From assembly GCF_048544455.1 (NCBI RefSeq), contig NC_133529.1, positions 57,262,271-57,326,270 on the forward strand: a stretch of DNA of 64,000 nt, read 5' to 3'. A program made the position numbers and the translations under genes. Under the pieces are notes generated by a model. The model was not told the origin of the DNA. It ran no database searches and saw only the letters and a program-made list of their open reading frames with translations. Position 1 is the first letter of the stretch. Each line of letters starts with the position of its first letter. Positions 1 to 9,489 of this stretch are shown in pieces. This DNA is from Silene latifolia (lineage: Eukaryota; Streptophyta; Magnoliopsida; Caryophyllales; Caryophyllaceae).

Positions 1-425
1 AAATTTGAGACGGTTTCACAGCTAAACCGTAAATCGCTTCGAAAATAGCCTTAGGATTGCCCATTTGCGATGAAACTTGATATTTGGGATCCTTGAATGA
101 TGGGTAAACTTTCTACCATCTCGTAATTTTGGTTTGTGACGGCTTTTTCAGGACACTTTTCTGGGGCATAACCGCTGTTATAACGAAATACTGCCAAAAT
201 TTCGACTCGAACCCGGAACCAGGCTTTAAATTAGGCTTGACTTGACCCAAATTACCACATGAGTGATCGAGTTGGTGGGAATATGGCCAAGGATGGCAAG
301 AAAAGAGCGATTTCAGGGCTTTGAAGGCTCGAAAATCCCTTAACCAAGGCTTGTCGTCACGTGACGCGGCCTAAATTTGCTTTAATGTTGCAGGTGATGA
401 GCCTTCTACTTCTGGGAGAGCTCCC
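1..425 (+). other. Upstream flank of the PMD gene
   Basis: No complete gene is visible. A perfect 7-bp inverted repeat (ACGGTTT at 10-16, AAACCGT at 24-30) lies at the left edge. A splice-acceptor-like TTGCAG ends near 392 and is followed by an open frame that runs into the PMD ORF. An upstream coding exon may therefore exist in this stretch, or the sequence may simply be 5' UTR. An ATG near 282 opens a short basic frame that could be that exon, but no clear donor settles it. Confidence 0.4.
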
Positions 426-2795
426 ATGGAGATAGACGTTGCTACTGTCGAGGAGGCTTTGGAGCAGGCCTTCACCGCTGCGGTGATGGCTGCTGGGGAC
501 GAGGTCCATGAGGAGGAGGCTGTCGAGGAGGAGGAGGCCCCGAGACGGGCCAACGTCGGACGAGGAGGTCGTCAGTTGAGAGGAGCTCTGCGTGGCCGAG
601 ACTTGGGGAGAGCAGGCACTGCTTTGTGGGTCGCAGAGGGTCACCTGTCCTACAGGACGGTGAAGAGCTTGGTAAATAGGAATTCACTACTCATTACTCA
701 TCCTCTTTTATTCATTTGTTCAAATTCCTTTCAAATTTCATTCAAAACTAAAGATAGCTTTTGTTTCAAATCACAATAGGAGGCCGGGAACATCAGGTCG
801 TTCTCGGGTTACACGACAGCGATGGAACACTACGAGCGGCTGTCGGCGGAGGAGCGGGCCATGATCGAGCGTGGAGCGTTCGGTCCTTTGGTTCAGGTCT
901 GGAGGGATATCTCGAAGAGGAAGTTGCGGGCTAACCTTAGCCTGGTCCGCACTTTCTTGGACCGATTCTGGGACACGACTTCCACCTTTCACATGCCTTT
1001 TGGTGAGGTGGGAGTCACTCTGGAGGACTACGGCATGATTTCTGGTCTGCCGTGCGGGACCGAGGAGGTGGAGTGGCCAGAGACTGCCATGAGGGCGGAC
1101 TCGGCCGAGGCGAGGAGATTGATCGGCTGGAACTTGTCGCCGAAGGCTGTTACAGTGCCGGGTTTGATACCCAGTTCCTACGTTCGAGACTACTTTGCGG
1201 GAAAGACCCCGGCGCTGGTGACGATTGACGGGAGGGAGACGGCTCCTCCTCCCTGTACAGCTGAGCAGAGGGCTCGTTTGTGGCTCTGGTGGTTTCTGTC
1301 TTCGATTTACCTCGGAGACAAGGGCGAGAGGCTGTCGACGAAGCTTCTTCCCTTCCTTTCTGACCTGAGTTCCCTAGGGCATTGGGGACTGGGTCACTGC
1401 TAGTTTCGCGGTCCTCATCCGCTTCATGAGGGCCATGGTTCGTCCGGAGTTGATGGAGAAGGGGACTTCTCCTGGTCTTTGTCGGCCTGGACTCTGCTTG
1501 GAGGTATGAACCTTCCTTTAGACCAAAGTTAATTCCTTTCTTTATCAAATCACGAAAGATCGTCATTGATTATTTTGCTTTACAGGCGTGGGTGTACTCC
1601 TACTTCCCGAGCCTCACGCCCAAGAGGACAGAGCCGCTGGAGAAGGCCTATCCCGTGGTGAGGGATTGGGTGATGTGCCGGACGAAGAGTAAGCGTTCTT
1701 CTCACAACGTCTACCGGTGGGACGTGAACGCTCTTCAGCTGGACAGCGTGAGTATCTCACTTATATTCACTCGTGCTTCTTATATTTGCTTTTAATTGAT
1801 CATAGGAATGATCCTTTTTTTATCTTGTCACAGTGGGTGCCCAGACCTTGGGCGGAGTACGCTGGAGCGCCTCCTTTCGTGGCTGAGGTCCTTCGGCCTA
1901 GGAGCCCGAGCCGACTGTGGTTGAGGACGTCGATGGATCCTGTGTGGTACTTGGGCGAGCGCTTGGCTCGTCAGTGCTCTCGGGACGTGTTGACGGTTCC
2001 TGTCGATCCTCCTAGGACGATGTTTAGGGAGCCTTCTGAGGCCGAGAGGGAGGCGGATTTGGCTGGTGCCAGTGGTAATGCCCTTCTTCTTCCTGGCGAG
2101 GACTACTCGGCGTTCCTTTACGGGAGGTTGGCGTACTGGCCGGTAGTGGTGAGCATCTTTTATTTTTCCTCTTGATTGGATTTTGAGTTTTATGATGAAA
2201 GATCATCAATTAATGAGAACCATATGTCTTTTCAGGAGGTCGAGGCGGCGGGCATCGAGCCCCCAGAGTACCCCGAGACCCTCGAGTACACTGACGCGAC
2301 CGGGAGGACGACGATCTCCGAGCTGCGTGACTTTGACGTAGCTGTGGCGGATGCTGGCCTAGACGATTGGCAGCATCTGATTCAGAGGGTGAGCCTTCTA
2401 ACTTGTATAACTTTTGTGTAAGAACACATTTGATTGAGTTTGTTCAATTGTTGAGAATTTCTTTTTGAAAATGCAGGTTGCGCCGTCTCGGTTCGTGGCG
2501 TTGTGGAGGGTGACCAACCGGCTGCGAGCTACTGCCGTCGAGGCACTTGTTGGCGGTCGAGGTCGTCAGGTATGAACCTTGCGCCTATTTCATTTTTGAT
2601 TTTTGATTTTCCGATTTTGCTTGAATCGATTGACATGAGCCAATTTATCGTTTACAGAGTGACCGCGAGCTGGAGCGAGAGTTGACCCAGTCTCGGGAGG
2701 AGACAGCTCGCTTGTTGAGGGAGCTCGAGGTTCGGGACGCCGAGATCGCCGTTCTTGCGGCGAGAGTTGCAGAGTTGGAGGGCGCCCAACAGTAG
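426..2795 (+). CDS. Plant mobile domain (PMD, aminotransferase-like) protein, seven exons, one frameshift
   Basis: The PMD is a transposon-derived domain of plant proteins, also found as an extra ORF in retroelements; its biochemical role is unclear. My exon model is 426-671, 780-1503, 1586-1747, 1834-2148, 2236-2388, 2477-2569 and 2658-2795. All introns are GT-AG. Every exon is a multiple of three except exon 2, which carries one extra G in the run near 1383-1387. Ignoring that base, the product is about 609 aa. The N-terminus is acidic (EEEAVEEEEAP). The PMD core spans exons 2-4 (FHMPFGEVGVTLEDYGMISG, LPFLSDLSSLGHW, DPVWYLGERL). The C-terminal exon is a heptad-like coiled coil ending in TAG. 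The frameshift truncates the protein at 1403 unless it is a sequence error. The gene lies antisense to, and beyond, the Tat pol, so it is probably the element's extra ORF. An upstream exon is possible. Confidence 0.75.
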
Positions 2796-3529
2796 TTTTG
2801 TGTAGCTTTTTGTCGTATTTTGTACATTTGGACATTTGGACATTGATTTTGAACATTTTTGGACTTTGTTTGGGGCTCAAGCCCCCAGTTTGTTGTACAT
2901 TTCCTTTGTTTGGTGTATATAAGATGGCCTGAGAGCCTTTGGTGCTGGGTTGTGTTGCTTGTATCTGCAGGTTAGTTTCGAACAGGTTTGGTAGATGACG
3001 GTTTACGCCGTCATGTTGCCAAAATTTACATAGAAATCACGCAAAACTTTCATTTGTATATACATATGGCTTTAATTAGCGTAAAGCGAGTGACTCAAAA
3101 GAATAAAAAAAAAATGCAAAAATTTTGCCGGAAATGACCGGACGGTAGGGAGGGTTACCCCCTAAAAAAGAAAAAATAGAAATCTATAAGTTAGAAATGT
3201 AGAAATGAAATTAAGAAATTGAAATTATTATATAAATGTTGAGAATCGGTAAAATAAATGAATTAAATGAGAACTATTAAAATTAAAACGAAAATTATTT
3301 TCTAAAATGATGAATTAAAATGAAAATTTCTTCCTAAAATGAAAATTTACAAGTGTGATAAAATGGCAAAAATGTCGATGTCGCCTCGAAATGCGTGCCC
3401 GCGAAATTAGGAAATCTGAAACATGGTAATCTTCCCGTGTTTACCAAAATAATAACCCGTAGGAATAGGAAATTATTCGTCATGGAATAAGGAAAGATCC
3501 AACGCGGAAAATCACAGAAGTGAAGCTGA
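2796..3529 (+). other. Intergenic stretch between PMD and DUF7745-like genes
   Basis: No coding sequence is seen. The PMD 3' UTR holds a small hairpin (GGGGCT ... AGCCCC near 2872-2885). A second hairpin sits near 2993-3025 (GATGACGG ... CCGTCATG). From about 3090 to 3480 the DNA is A-rich, with short repeats of an AATGAATTAAAATG type that resemble the AT-rich part of the Tat LTR at 24850-25560. It probably serves as the terminator of the first gene and the distal promoter of the second. Confidence 0.4.
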
Positions 3530-3643
3530 GGAAGAGGCGCAGCATGAGTGCGTCCCTTTGAAGAGAGCGCGCGGCAGTCTTGCGCCTGTTCCCAAGGTGT
3601 CTTGTTCTGACGGCTTTTTGGAAACAGAAATTAGTATAAATAG
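3530..3643 (+). promoter_or_regulatory. LTR-like promoter of the DUF7745-like gene
   Basis: Two GC-rich units (GAGGCGCAGCA ... GTGCGTCC and GCGCGCGGCAGTCTTGCGCC) lie at 3534-3586 in otherwise AT-rich DNA. A TATA box (TATAAATA, 3635-3642) follows, 86 bp before the ATG at 3729. The same motif recurs three times in the Tat LTR. The 14-mer ATTAGTATAAATAG around this TATA box is identical to the one in the LTR, except that it is read on the other strand there (26222-26235). The gene therefore seems to use a promoter built from the same parts as the LTR. Confidence 0.6.
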
Positions 3644-3728
3644 AAACGTCGATGGAGCTTTTATTCATACAAATCTTCCGTCTCTTCTTCGACTACTTAC
3701 ACAAAATTCTCAAAATAAATTTTTCATC

Positions 3729-5245
3729 ATGAATACTTTGGAGATCCGCTCGAAGGAATGGACCAACGAATTTTCGAATATGGAGAAACACGATATGGGT
3801 GCTTATAATTTTGGGTCACTGTTGAGTTTAAAACTCATCAAGGTTGTGAAACCGTTCTTGGATGCTTGCCTTGACTATTGGGACCGGAATTACCATGTTT
3901 TTGCGTTCCCTGGAGGTGATATTTGCCCATTTCCTGAAGAAATTGCTGCTATTGGTGGGTGGGATCCCGAACATTTGCCTGCCATTCCTTCTACTTCGCA
4001 AGGGTACAAGAGCAAATTTAGAGACTTGCTTGGATTGACTAGACTTGAGGTGGACCGTCTAGTTACCTCGAAAGGCGTGAGAATGTTGGACTTCATAGAT
4101 CGATTCATCAACAGGGCCGACCCCACCGTTTCTCATCTTGCTAGGCGGAGGGCATTTGGCTTTTGCTTGTTGCACGTGTATGTCTTCCAAGGGCATGTTG
4201 ATGAAGACCTGAGAGGTGATCCCCGTCTTCTGGGCCTTGTTGAGCAGATGGAGCTGCGCAGGAGCCCAGCTTGCTTATGCTTAGGAGAGATTATTTTGGG
4301 CTTGGATAATAGGAAATCCAACCGCGATCTACCGTATTTGGGAAGCCCCGTCCTTCTGCAGGTAAAAGACATTTTTCTTTTTCTCTTTTTTCTTTTCTTC
4401 TTTTTTTCGTCTTTTTCGTTTTTTTTTTTTTCGTTTTTTTTTTTATGTCTAATACCTGCTTTTGGTAGGTTTGGCTTATGGAACGGCTCCGATTGATCGA
4501 GCCCCCAGTTCATGTGCTTTCCTATCATGCCCGCTCGATTGCGATGAGGACGAGGTTGTACATGGTGGATTTCACTCGGGTCTGTGATTACTGGAAGAAC
4601 AAGCTTAAGAGCGACGATGGCCCGTTGATTAGGTGGGTCGTACCGTGGTGGCACCTCAAATCTGTCACTGGAGTGTCTTCTTTGGATCCCACTAGGTCCG
4701 TGCGCATTCCTGGATTGGAGTTTATGGTGTGCATCTTCCCGGAAAGGCTGATGAGACAAGTTGGGCTGAAACAGACGATCCCGAGGCTTGATACCGTCCC
4801 GCAGACTGCTATGGCGCTTACTACAGAGAGCCGAAGAGAGTGGGCCATTAAATGGGCCCAAAGAAACATGTGGTTCTTGAATTTCTCTCCCAATGCCTTG
4901 TGGGTGTCGGATTCTTATCTGAGATGGAGAAAGGCTACTACTCCGGAAGAGCACGAGAGATTGAGGAAGCGCGAGCCCGTTGACTGTAAGGTGCGCGAGG
5001 TAGAGAAAGAGAAAGAGAAGCATCTGAGAGAGGGAGAAGAAGAAGACGGGTTTCAAGTTGTTCATCCTTCGAAGAAACCAAAGACTACTCCTGTCGCGGA
5101 AATGGTGATTGGCAAGAATGGAAAAGCTAGGCCTCAAGAAAGACCGTTGGTGATTAGGTCTGAAGTGGCGCAAGAGCGTCCGGCTCGAGGCCGTGACAAG
5201 AAATATGATAAGAATGACAAGGGCAAGGGGAAGATGGAGGAATAG
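3729..5245 (+). CDS. DUF7745-like protein, two exons, intact
   Basis: A protein of unknown function. Its sequence style (aromatic-rich N-terminal half, FPGGDICPFPEEIAAIGGWDP, later VWLMERL and RSIAMRTRL) fits the plant-specific DUF7745 group, which is common in retroelement-rich DNA; I assign this from memory of the family. Exon 1 is 3729-4361 (211 codons exactly) and ends at CAG/GTAAAA. A 107-bp intron with a long T-rich tract ends at TTTGGTAG. Exon 2 is 4469-5245. The product is 469 aa. The C-terminal 120 residues are highly charged (EREPVDCKVREVEKEKEK and a Lys/Asp-rich end), suggesting a nuclear, nucleic-acid-associated tail. I chose the ATG at 3729 because it follows the TATA box by 86 bp; the open frame upstream has no ATG. 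It lies antisense to Tat pol, 554 bp from the end of pol. There is no frameshift, unlike the neighbouring PMD gene. Confidence 0.7.
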
Positions 5246-5799
5246 CCCGAGTCTTTATTTATTATTTGATTATTATTATTATTATTTATTGTTGTAATAA
5301 AAAGGTGGGGTTTTTAGAATCCTAGCCTATTCTATTTTTTATTATGTAGCTTACTATTATTATTAGAAAACGAATGAAAATAAAAAAGGTTAAATGGTTA
5401 TGAAACCGTTGTGATTTTCTATTTATTATTCTTGTCGAATTTCAAATGCAATGCAAATGTCCTTCTATTTACATTTTATATATAATGGGTTGAATCCTGT
5501 GAAGGATTGCCTACGTATTCACTTAAAAAAAATGAAATCAAACCCTTGCGCGTAGTTCGAGTAAATGTAAAAGAATAATTGTTCTAAGCAAGAGCTTGTA
5601 ATGAACTTAGAAAAATAAGCATGAGCCTTTGCTTACTCTGAAGGTGCGAATTTAGTTTATTTGATGATACGAGGATGACGAATTTGTCAAAATGCAAGAG
5701 CACAGTGACATTAGCTTATTTCAGCTTGGCCAGGGGCCGTTTATTTAGTGCCACAAGAGCGACACGTGGGGTTACGCGAGGCGCTTTTTTGTTCCTATT
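5246..5799. other. Convergent intergenic region between DUF7745-like gene and Tat pol
   Basis: No gene is seen. Sequence after the DUF7745 stop is ATT-rich (5255-5290) and would hold its 3' UTR. The Tat gag-pol runs into the same stretch from the other strand, with its stop at 5800-5802. The two transcription units are therefore tail to tail. Confidence 0.5.
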
Positions 5800-6117
5800 C
5801 TAGGCATAGTATCGTTTTAGTTGGTCAAGGTTTGTTGGGTTTGAAAACTCATTCCCGTCTAGGTCTGTGATTCTAACCGCACCCCCTGGGAGTATGAATT
5901 TGACTAGAAATGGTCCGGCCCAATTAGGTTTGAATTTTCCCCGTGGGTCAACAGGTAAAAGAGCTCTAACCGATTTAAGTACTAAGTCTCCTTCTTTGAT
6001 GTTTCTTGGCCTAACCCTTTTGTTGAAAGCTCGTTTGATACGTGCTTGGTATGTTTGGACATTATGCAAGGCGCGTAGCCTACGTTCATCCAGGAGGATG
6101 AGTTCTTCATATCTATC
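5800..6117 (-). pseudogene. pol: C-terminal end of Tat integrase
   Basis: The last 105 codons of the Tat gag-pol frame, cut off from the rest by Athila-1. It shows the usual integrase C-terminal run: a basic helix (YQARIKRAFNKRVRPR), then the GDLVLK strand, then FKPNWAGPFLVK and a short end at TAG 5800-5802. Removing the insertion and one copy of the 5-bp TSD restores the frame exactly: the codon ending at 17186 is followed by a codon starting at 6117. The site was therefore intact when Athila-1 arrived. Confidence 0.85.
6113..6117. repeat. Target-site duplication CTATC, left copy
   Basis: CTATC directly precedes the TG of the Athila-1 5' LTR. It is repeated directly after the CA of the 3' LTR, at 17181-17185. 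A 5-bp duplication is normal for Ty3/gypsy integrase and shows that both ends of the element are intact. Confidence 0.9.
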
Positions 6118-7872
6118 TGTTGTGACCATAATTAGCGCATATTTAGCCCCCGAATTAGCTTTGTTCCCATGCTTTTTAGTGCATATTTGGGTCATTTATT
6201 ATCTTTAGTTCTTTATTTTGCATATTCTTTGAGATTTTGATCCCTTGGTAGGAAAGGAGTAAGAATCTTGCATTTTCATGGCAAAACAAGACTAAATTGA
6301 TCGAATTCAATGACCAAGCATCAAGGAGAGACAAGATTAGAAGGCCTTTGTACATATGATAGTAGATGAGCAATGTTGAGAAAGGATCCTTGAGTCCCCA
6401 AGGAAATCCCCAAGGAATTTATGAAGAAAAGGGAAGAAAAGAAGAAGAAGTCTTGCTGAGGCACAATCCGTGCGGATTGTCCACAATCCGGCCGTCCTCC
6501 ACCTGCACAATCCGTGCGGTTTTCCACCAAGACGCTCGGGTTTGTCCACCACAATCCGCCCGGATTCTCTCCAATCCGCTCGGGTTCCATCGCCAGAATC
6601 CGCCCGTCCCGACCCTAATCCGCCCGGATTCCTCTACAGCGCGATTTCCTCTTCTCCAAGCTACAAAGAAAGAAGCCCTTCCTTCGAAAAATACCGGCTC
6701 CTCCCTACTCAATCTAAAAAGTGTAATTACTAGTTTAGCCCTTAGTTAACCCTAATGCATCCCCCTAATTTCCACTATAAATACCCCATTAGTCTAATTA
6801 GAAGAGCATGTTCTTCTTATCAATAATTAGAGTAGTTAATATCAATCAAATCTCTCTTTAGTTTTGTAATCAACAATTAATCAAGTTCTAATACAAGTTT
6901 TATTTCCTTAATCTCTCTTTTGTTCATCCTTTATTTTGGGTAATTGAAGATTATTTGGGTTATTATTGGGAGATTGACAACCTCTCAATCAAGCATCAAG
7001 TACCTTTTTTATCTTTGCTTTATTATTGGAATCATTAGTAGGTATAATTCTCTTAATCCCTTTTTAATTATTGTTAATTACTTTCATTTATTCATCATGT
7101 TTCATTTTGTTGGTATGATTGACAACCTTGCTAGCATGATCAACATGATAATGAGTAAGTAGTCTCTTAGCTAGGGTTAATGGGTGATTAGGGGAAACCA
7201 ACATGGGGAATGATTCATGCTTAAATTAATATGCTTTCATGTTTTATTTGCTTGCTTGTTTTGATCTCAACTCATGCACATGTTATATTTGATGAAATGC
7301 TAAGCCTATGAATCCTTGCATTTACCATCATCTCCTATCTTTTCAATGAGACTTGTAAGACATAACCCAACTCGAATCTCATTAGACCATGCATGTTGTT
7401 GAGTAGGGAAGATTAAGTCGACTTGTAGGTGTTGTACAATCTAATCGATTCGGCTCCGGGACCCAAACTTTCCTAGGATTGTAATATATAACCCAACTCA
7501 ATCCATCACAACAATAATTGCTTGCTTATAATTTGAGAACATGTTTGTATGATCAATTCCCATGATTCCCCTATGATCCCATGACACCCTAGTGCTTTTT
7601 AATCAATTGTTTACACCTCTTTTAATTCATCTTGCTTGTTTATTTCCATTGCTATTTTAGTTAGTGACCTTCTACAAAAACCCAAATTGTGACACCCCTA
7701 AGACACCACTAGTTTCAATAGAAATCTCATTTCAATACCCGTCCCTTGGGATCCGACCTTTACTTGCCTCTTTACTAATTTTAGAGTTGTTTGTGAAGTT
7801 ATAAATTGTGTTTTAATTCGGACGTGACCCAACGACCACACCTTTAATTGTGAACACGAAACGGACCGATCA
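6118..7872 (+). repeat. Athila-1 5' LTR
   Basis: It starts TGTTGTGACC and ends ACCGATCA, and is matched by 15427-17180. U3 holds the AATCCGCCCG cluster (6468-6640) and a TATA box at 6776-6783. The rest is AT-rich R/U5. Short pseudo-ORFs on both strands across the cluster come from its GC content and are not genes. Confidence 0.93.
6468..6783 (+). promoter_or_regulatory. U3 cluster of AATCC-GSMCG-GATT motifs plus TATA box
   Basis: About nine copies of a 10-14 bp motif (AATCCGTGCGGATT, AATCCGCCCGGATT, AATCCGCCCGTCC and variants) lie in 170 bp. Several are true or near palindromes. The TATA box TATAAATA (6776-6783) lies about 135 bp further on. The same block is repeated in the 3' LTR (15777-15950), and a related one precedes the accessory ORF (11150-11525). 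Confidence 0.65.
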
Positions 7873-7876
7873 AAAA

Positions 7877-7894
7877 TGGCGCCGTTGCCGGGGA
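7877..7894 (+). other. Primer binding site, tRNA-Asp type
   Basis: TGGCGCCGTTGCCGGGGA begins four bases after the 5' LTR. It is complementary to the 3' end of plant tRNA-Asp and is the usual PBS of Athila elements. Athila-2 has the identical 18-mer at 53987-54004. Confidence 0.9.
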
Positions 7895-8013
7895 CGGTGT
7901 TTGTTTGATTTTGATTTCCTTTTTATTGTTATTAGTTGTGTCTTTCTTCACCTTGGGGAAGTAAAACTCCTCATGGTTTGTTCTAATTGTTTTTAAGTTG
8001 TTTGATATTTTGC

Positions 8014-9489
8014 ATGTCTAGAAGGTCACAAGGTGATTTGTTACCTTTTGACCGTGAAATTGAAAGAACCTTGACGAACAATAGGAGACTTGCTAGGAGG
8101 AATTTGAGAGGTATTAGTGAAGTTATTCAACCAACTATTGAGTTCATCAACCCTTTCGCAATAGAAGGAGAGGAGAACCCATTACACAATACCCCACAAA
8201 ATCAACCTACAATGCCTAAATTCTCGTCACATTCCGTACCCACCGAGGAGAACCTACCCAATGGTACTCCTACACCACAACATCTAACCGGAAATTTTAT
8301 TGCCAAATCCGCCTTTATCCAATTAGTCGAAAGGAGCCAATTTGGGGGGATGCCTAGTGAAGACCCTCATTCTCATATGGAAACCTTTTGCGACTATTGT
8401 GATGCAATCTCTCAAACCGGTGTGACTCAAGACCAAATTCGATGGGTCTTATTTCCTTTTTCTCTAATCGGCACCGCGAAACAATGGTTGAAGGGCCTTG
8501 ATAAGGCCACTCTCGGAATAGATTCTTGGAAGAAATTGGCTCTAGCTTTCTACAAAAAATTCTACCCACCGGAAAAGACTAACATGCTAAGAGCTCAAAT
8601 TACGGGTTTTAAGCAAAGGGATGAAGAATCTTTGTATGAAGCTTGGAAGCGGTTCAAGGGAATTTGTCGCTCATGTCCTCACCATGGACATAGCGAATGG
8701 TTCTTGGTACAACAATTTTTGAATGGTTTATACGAAGATTCAAGGAACATTCTCAACATGGGATCAAATGAAATGTTCACCGAAGTTGATGACAATCAAA
8801 CATGGAACAAGATTGAGAAAATGGCGGTCCATAATTCACATTATAGTAGACCTCGCAAGGCTACTAGAGGAGGAAAGCATGAAGTGGACTCCGTTACTCA
8901 ATTGGGTGCTCAACTTAGTGCTCATATTGACACAATCAATTTGAAGTTTGAAAAAGCTATGGCTAGACTTGAAGAAGTCTCAAAATCACCAAAGCATCAT
9001 GTTAATGCCATGACGGCATCCTCATCAATCCCAAGTGGGATATGTGAGAATTGTGGAACTTTGGGACATGACCAAAGTGAATGTAGGGGAACAAATGAAC
9101 AAGTGAATGCTTTCCAAGCATACAAGAGTGGTACCCCTTATTCCAACTATTATAATGAAAACACCAAATTCCATCCAAATCTCTCATACAAAAGCCAAAA
9201 TGTCCAAAACCCTCAAACAACATACACTCCACCACCCATGAGAAACCAAAATCAAAGACCCTTTTACAATCAAAACCAAGGTTACCAAAATCAAAATCCA
9301 TACAATCACCAAAATGACCAAGGTTTTGATGTCCAAAAAGCGGTCCTCCAAATACAAAAGAATCAACAAGAGTTTTTCACTCAAATGCAAAAAGATAGTC
9401 AAGCAAAGGAAACCACCATCAACAACATCCTAGCTCACACCAAGATGTTGGAAACCCAATTGACTCAACTAGCATCTTCTAGCTCATAA
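8014..9489 (+). CDS. gag: Athila-1 Gag
   Basis: Capsid/nucleocapsid protein of the element, which assembles the virus-like particle in the cytoplasm. The first ATG in frame is 8014, giving 491 aa. Residues about 90-240 form the plant retrotransposon gag domain (QWLKGLDKA, FYKKFYPPEKT, YEAWKRFKGICRSCPHHG, FLNGLYEDSR). One CCHC zinc knuckle, CENCGTLGHDQSEC (CX2CX4HX4C), lies near residue 344. The C-terminal third is rich in Asn, Gln, Tyr and Pro (repeated YNQNQGYQNQNPY), followed by a coiled coil, and ends in Ser. The frame is undamaged. It ends at TAA 9487-9489, and the protease follows in the same frame with no new ATG. Confidence 0.9.
   Translation: MSRRSQGDLLPFDREIERTLTNNRRLARRNLRGISEVIQPTIEFINPFAIEGEENPLHNTPQNQPTMPKFSSHSVPTEENLPNGTPTPQHLTGNFIAKSAFIQLVERSQFGGMPSEDPHSHMETFCDYCDAISQTGVTQDQIRWVLFPFSLIGTAKQWLKGLDKATLGIDSWKKLALAFYKKFYPPEKTNMLRAQITGFKQRDEESLYEAWKRFKGICRSCPHHGHSEWFLVQQFLNGLYEDSRNILNMGSNEMFTEVDDNQTWNKIEKMAVHNSHYSRPRKATRGGKHEVDSVTQLGAQLSAHIDTINLKFEKAMARLEEVSKSPKHHVNAMTASSSIPSGICENCGTLGHDQSECRGTNEQVNAFQAYKSGTPYSNYYNENTKFHPNLSYKSQNVQNPQTTYTPPPMRNQNQRPFYNQNQGYQNQNPYNHQNDQGFDVQKAVLQIQKNQQEFFTQMQKDSQAKETTINNILAHTKMLETQLTQLASSSS

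Noticed and set aside
4133..5173. A 346-codon minus-strand ORF opposite the DUF7745-like gene
   Set aside because: It runs through the intron's T tract as a Lys run, has no recognisable motif, and lies antisense to a gene with clear splice sites and codon structure.
7877..7894. tRNA gene
   Set aside because: Only the 18-nt complement of a tRNA 3' end is present, which is a primer binding site.
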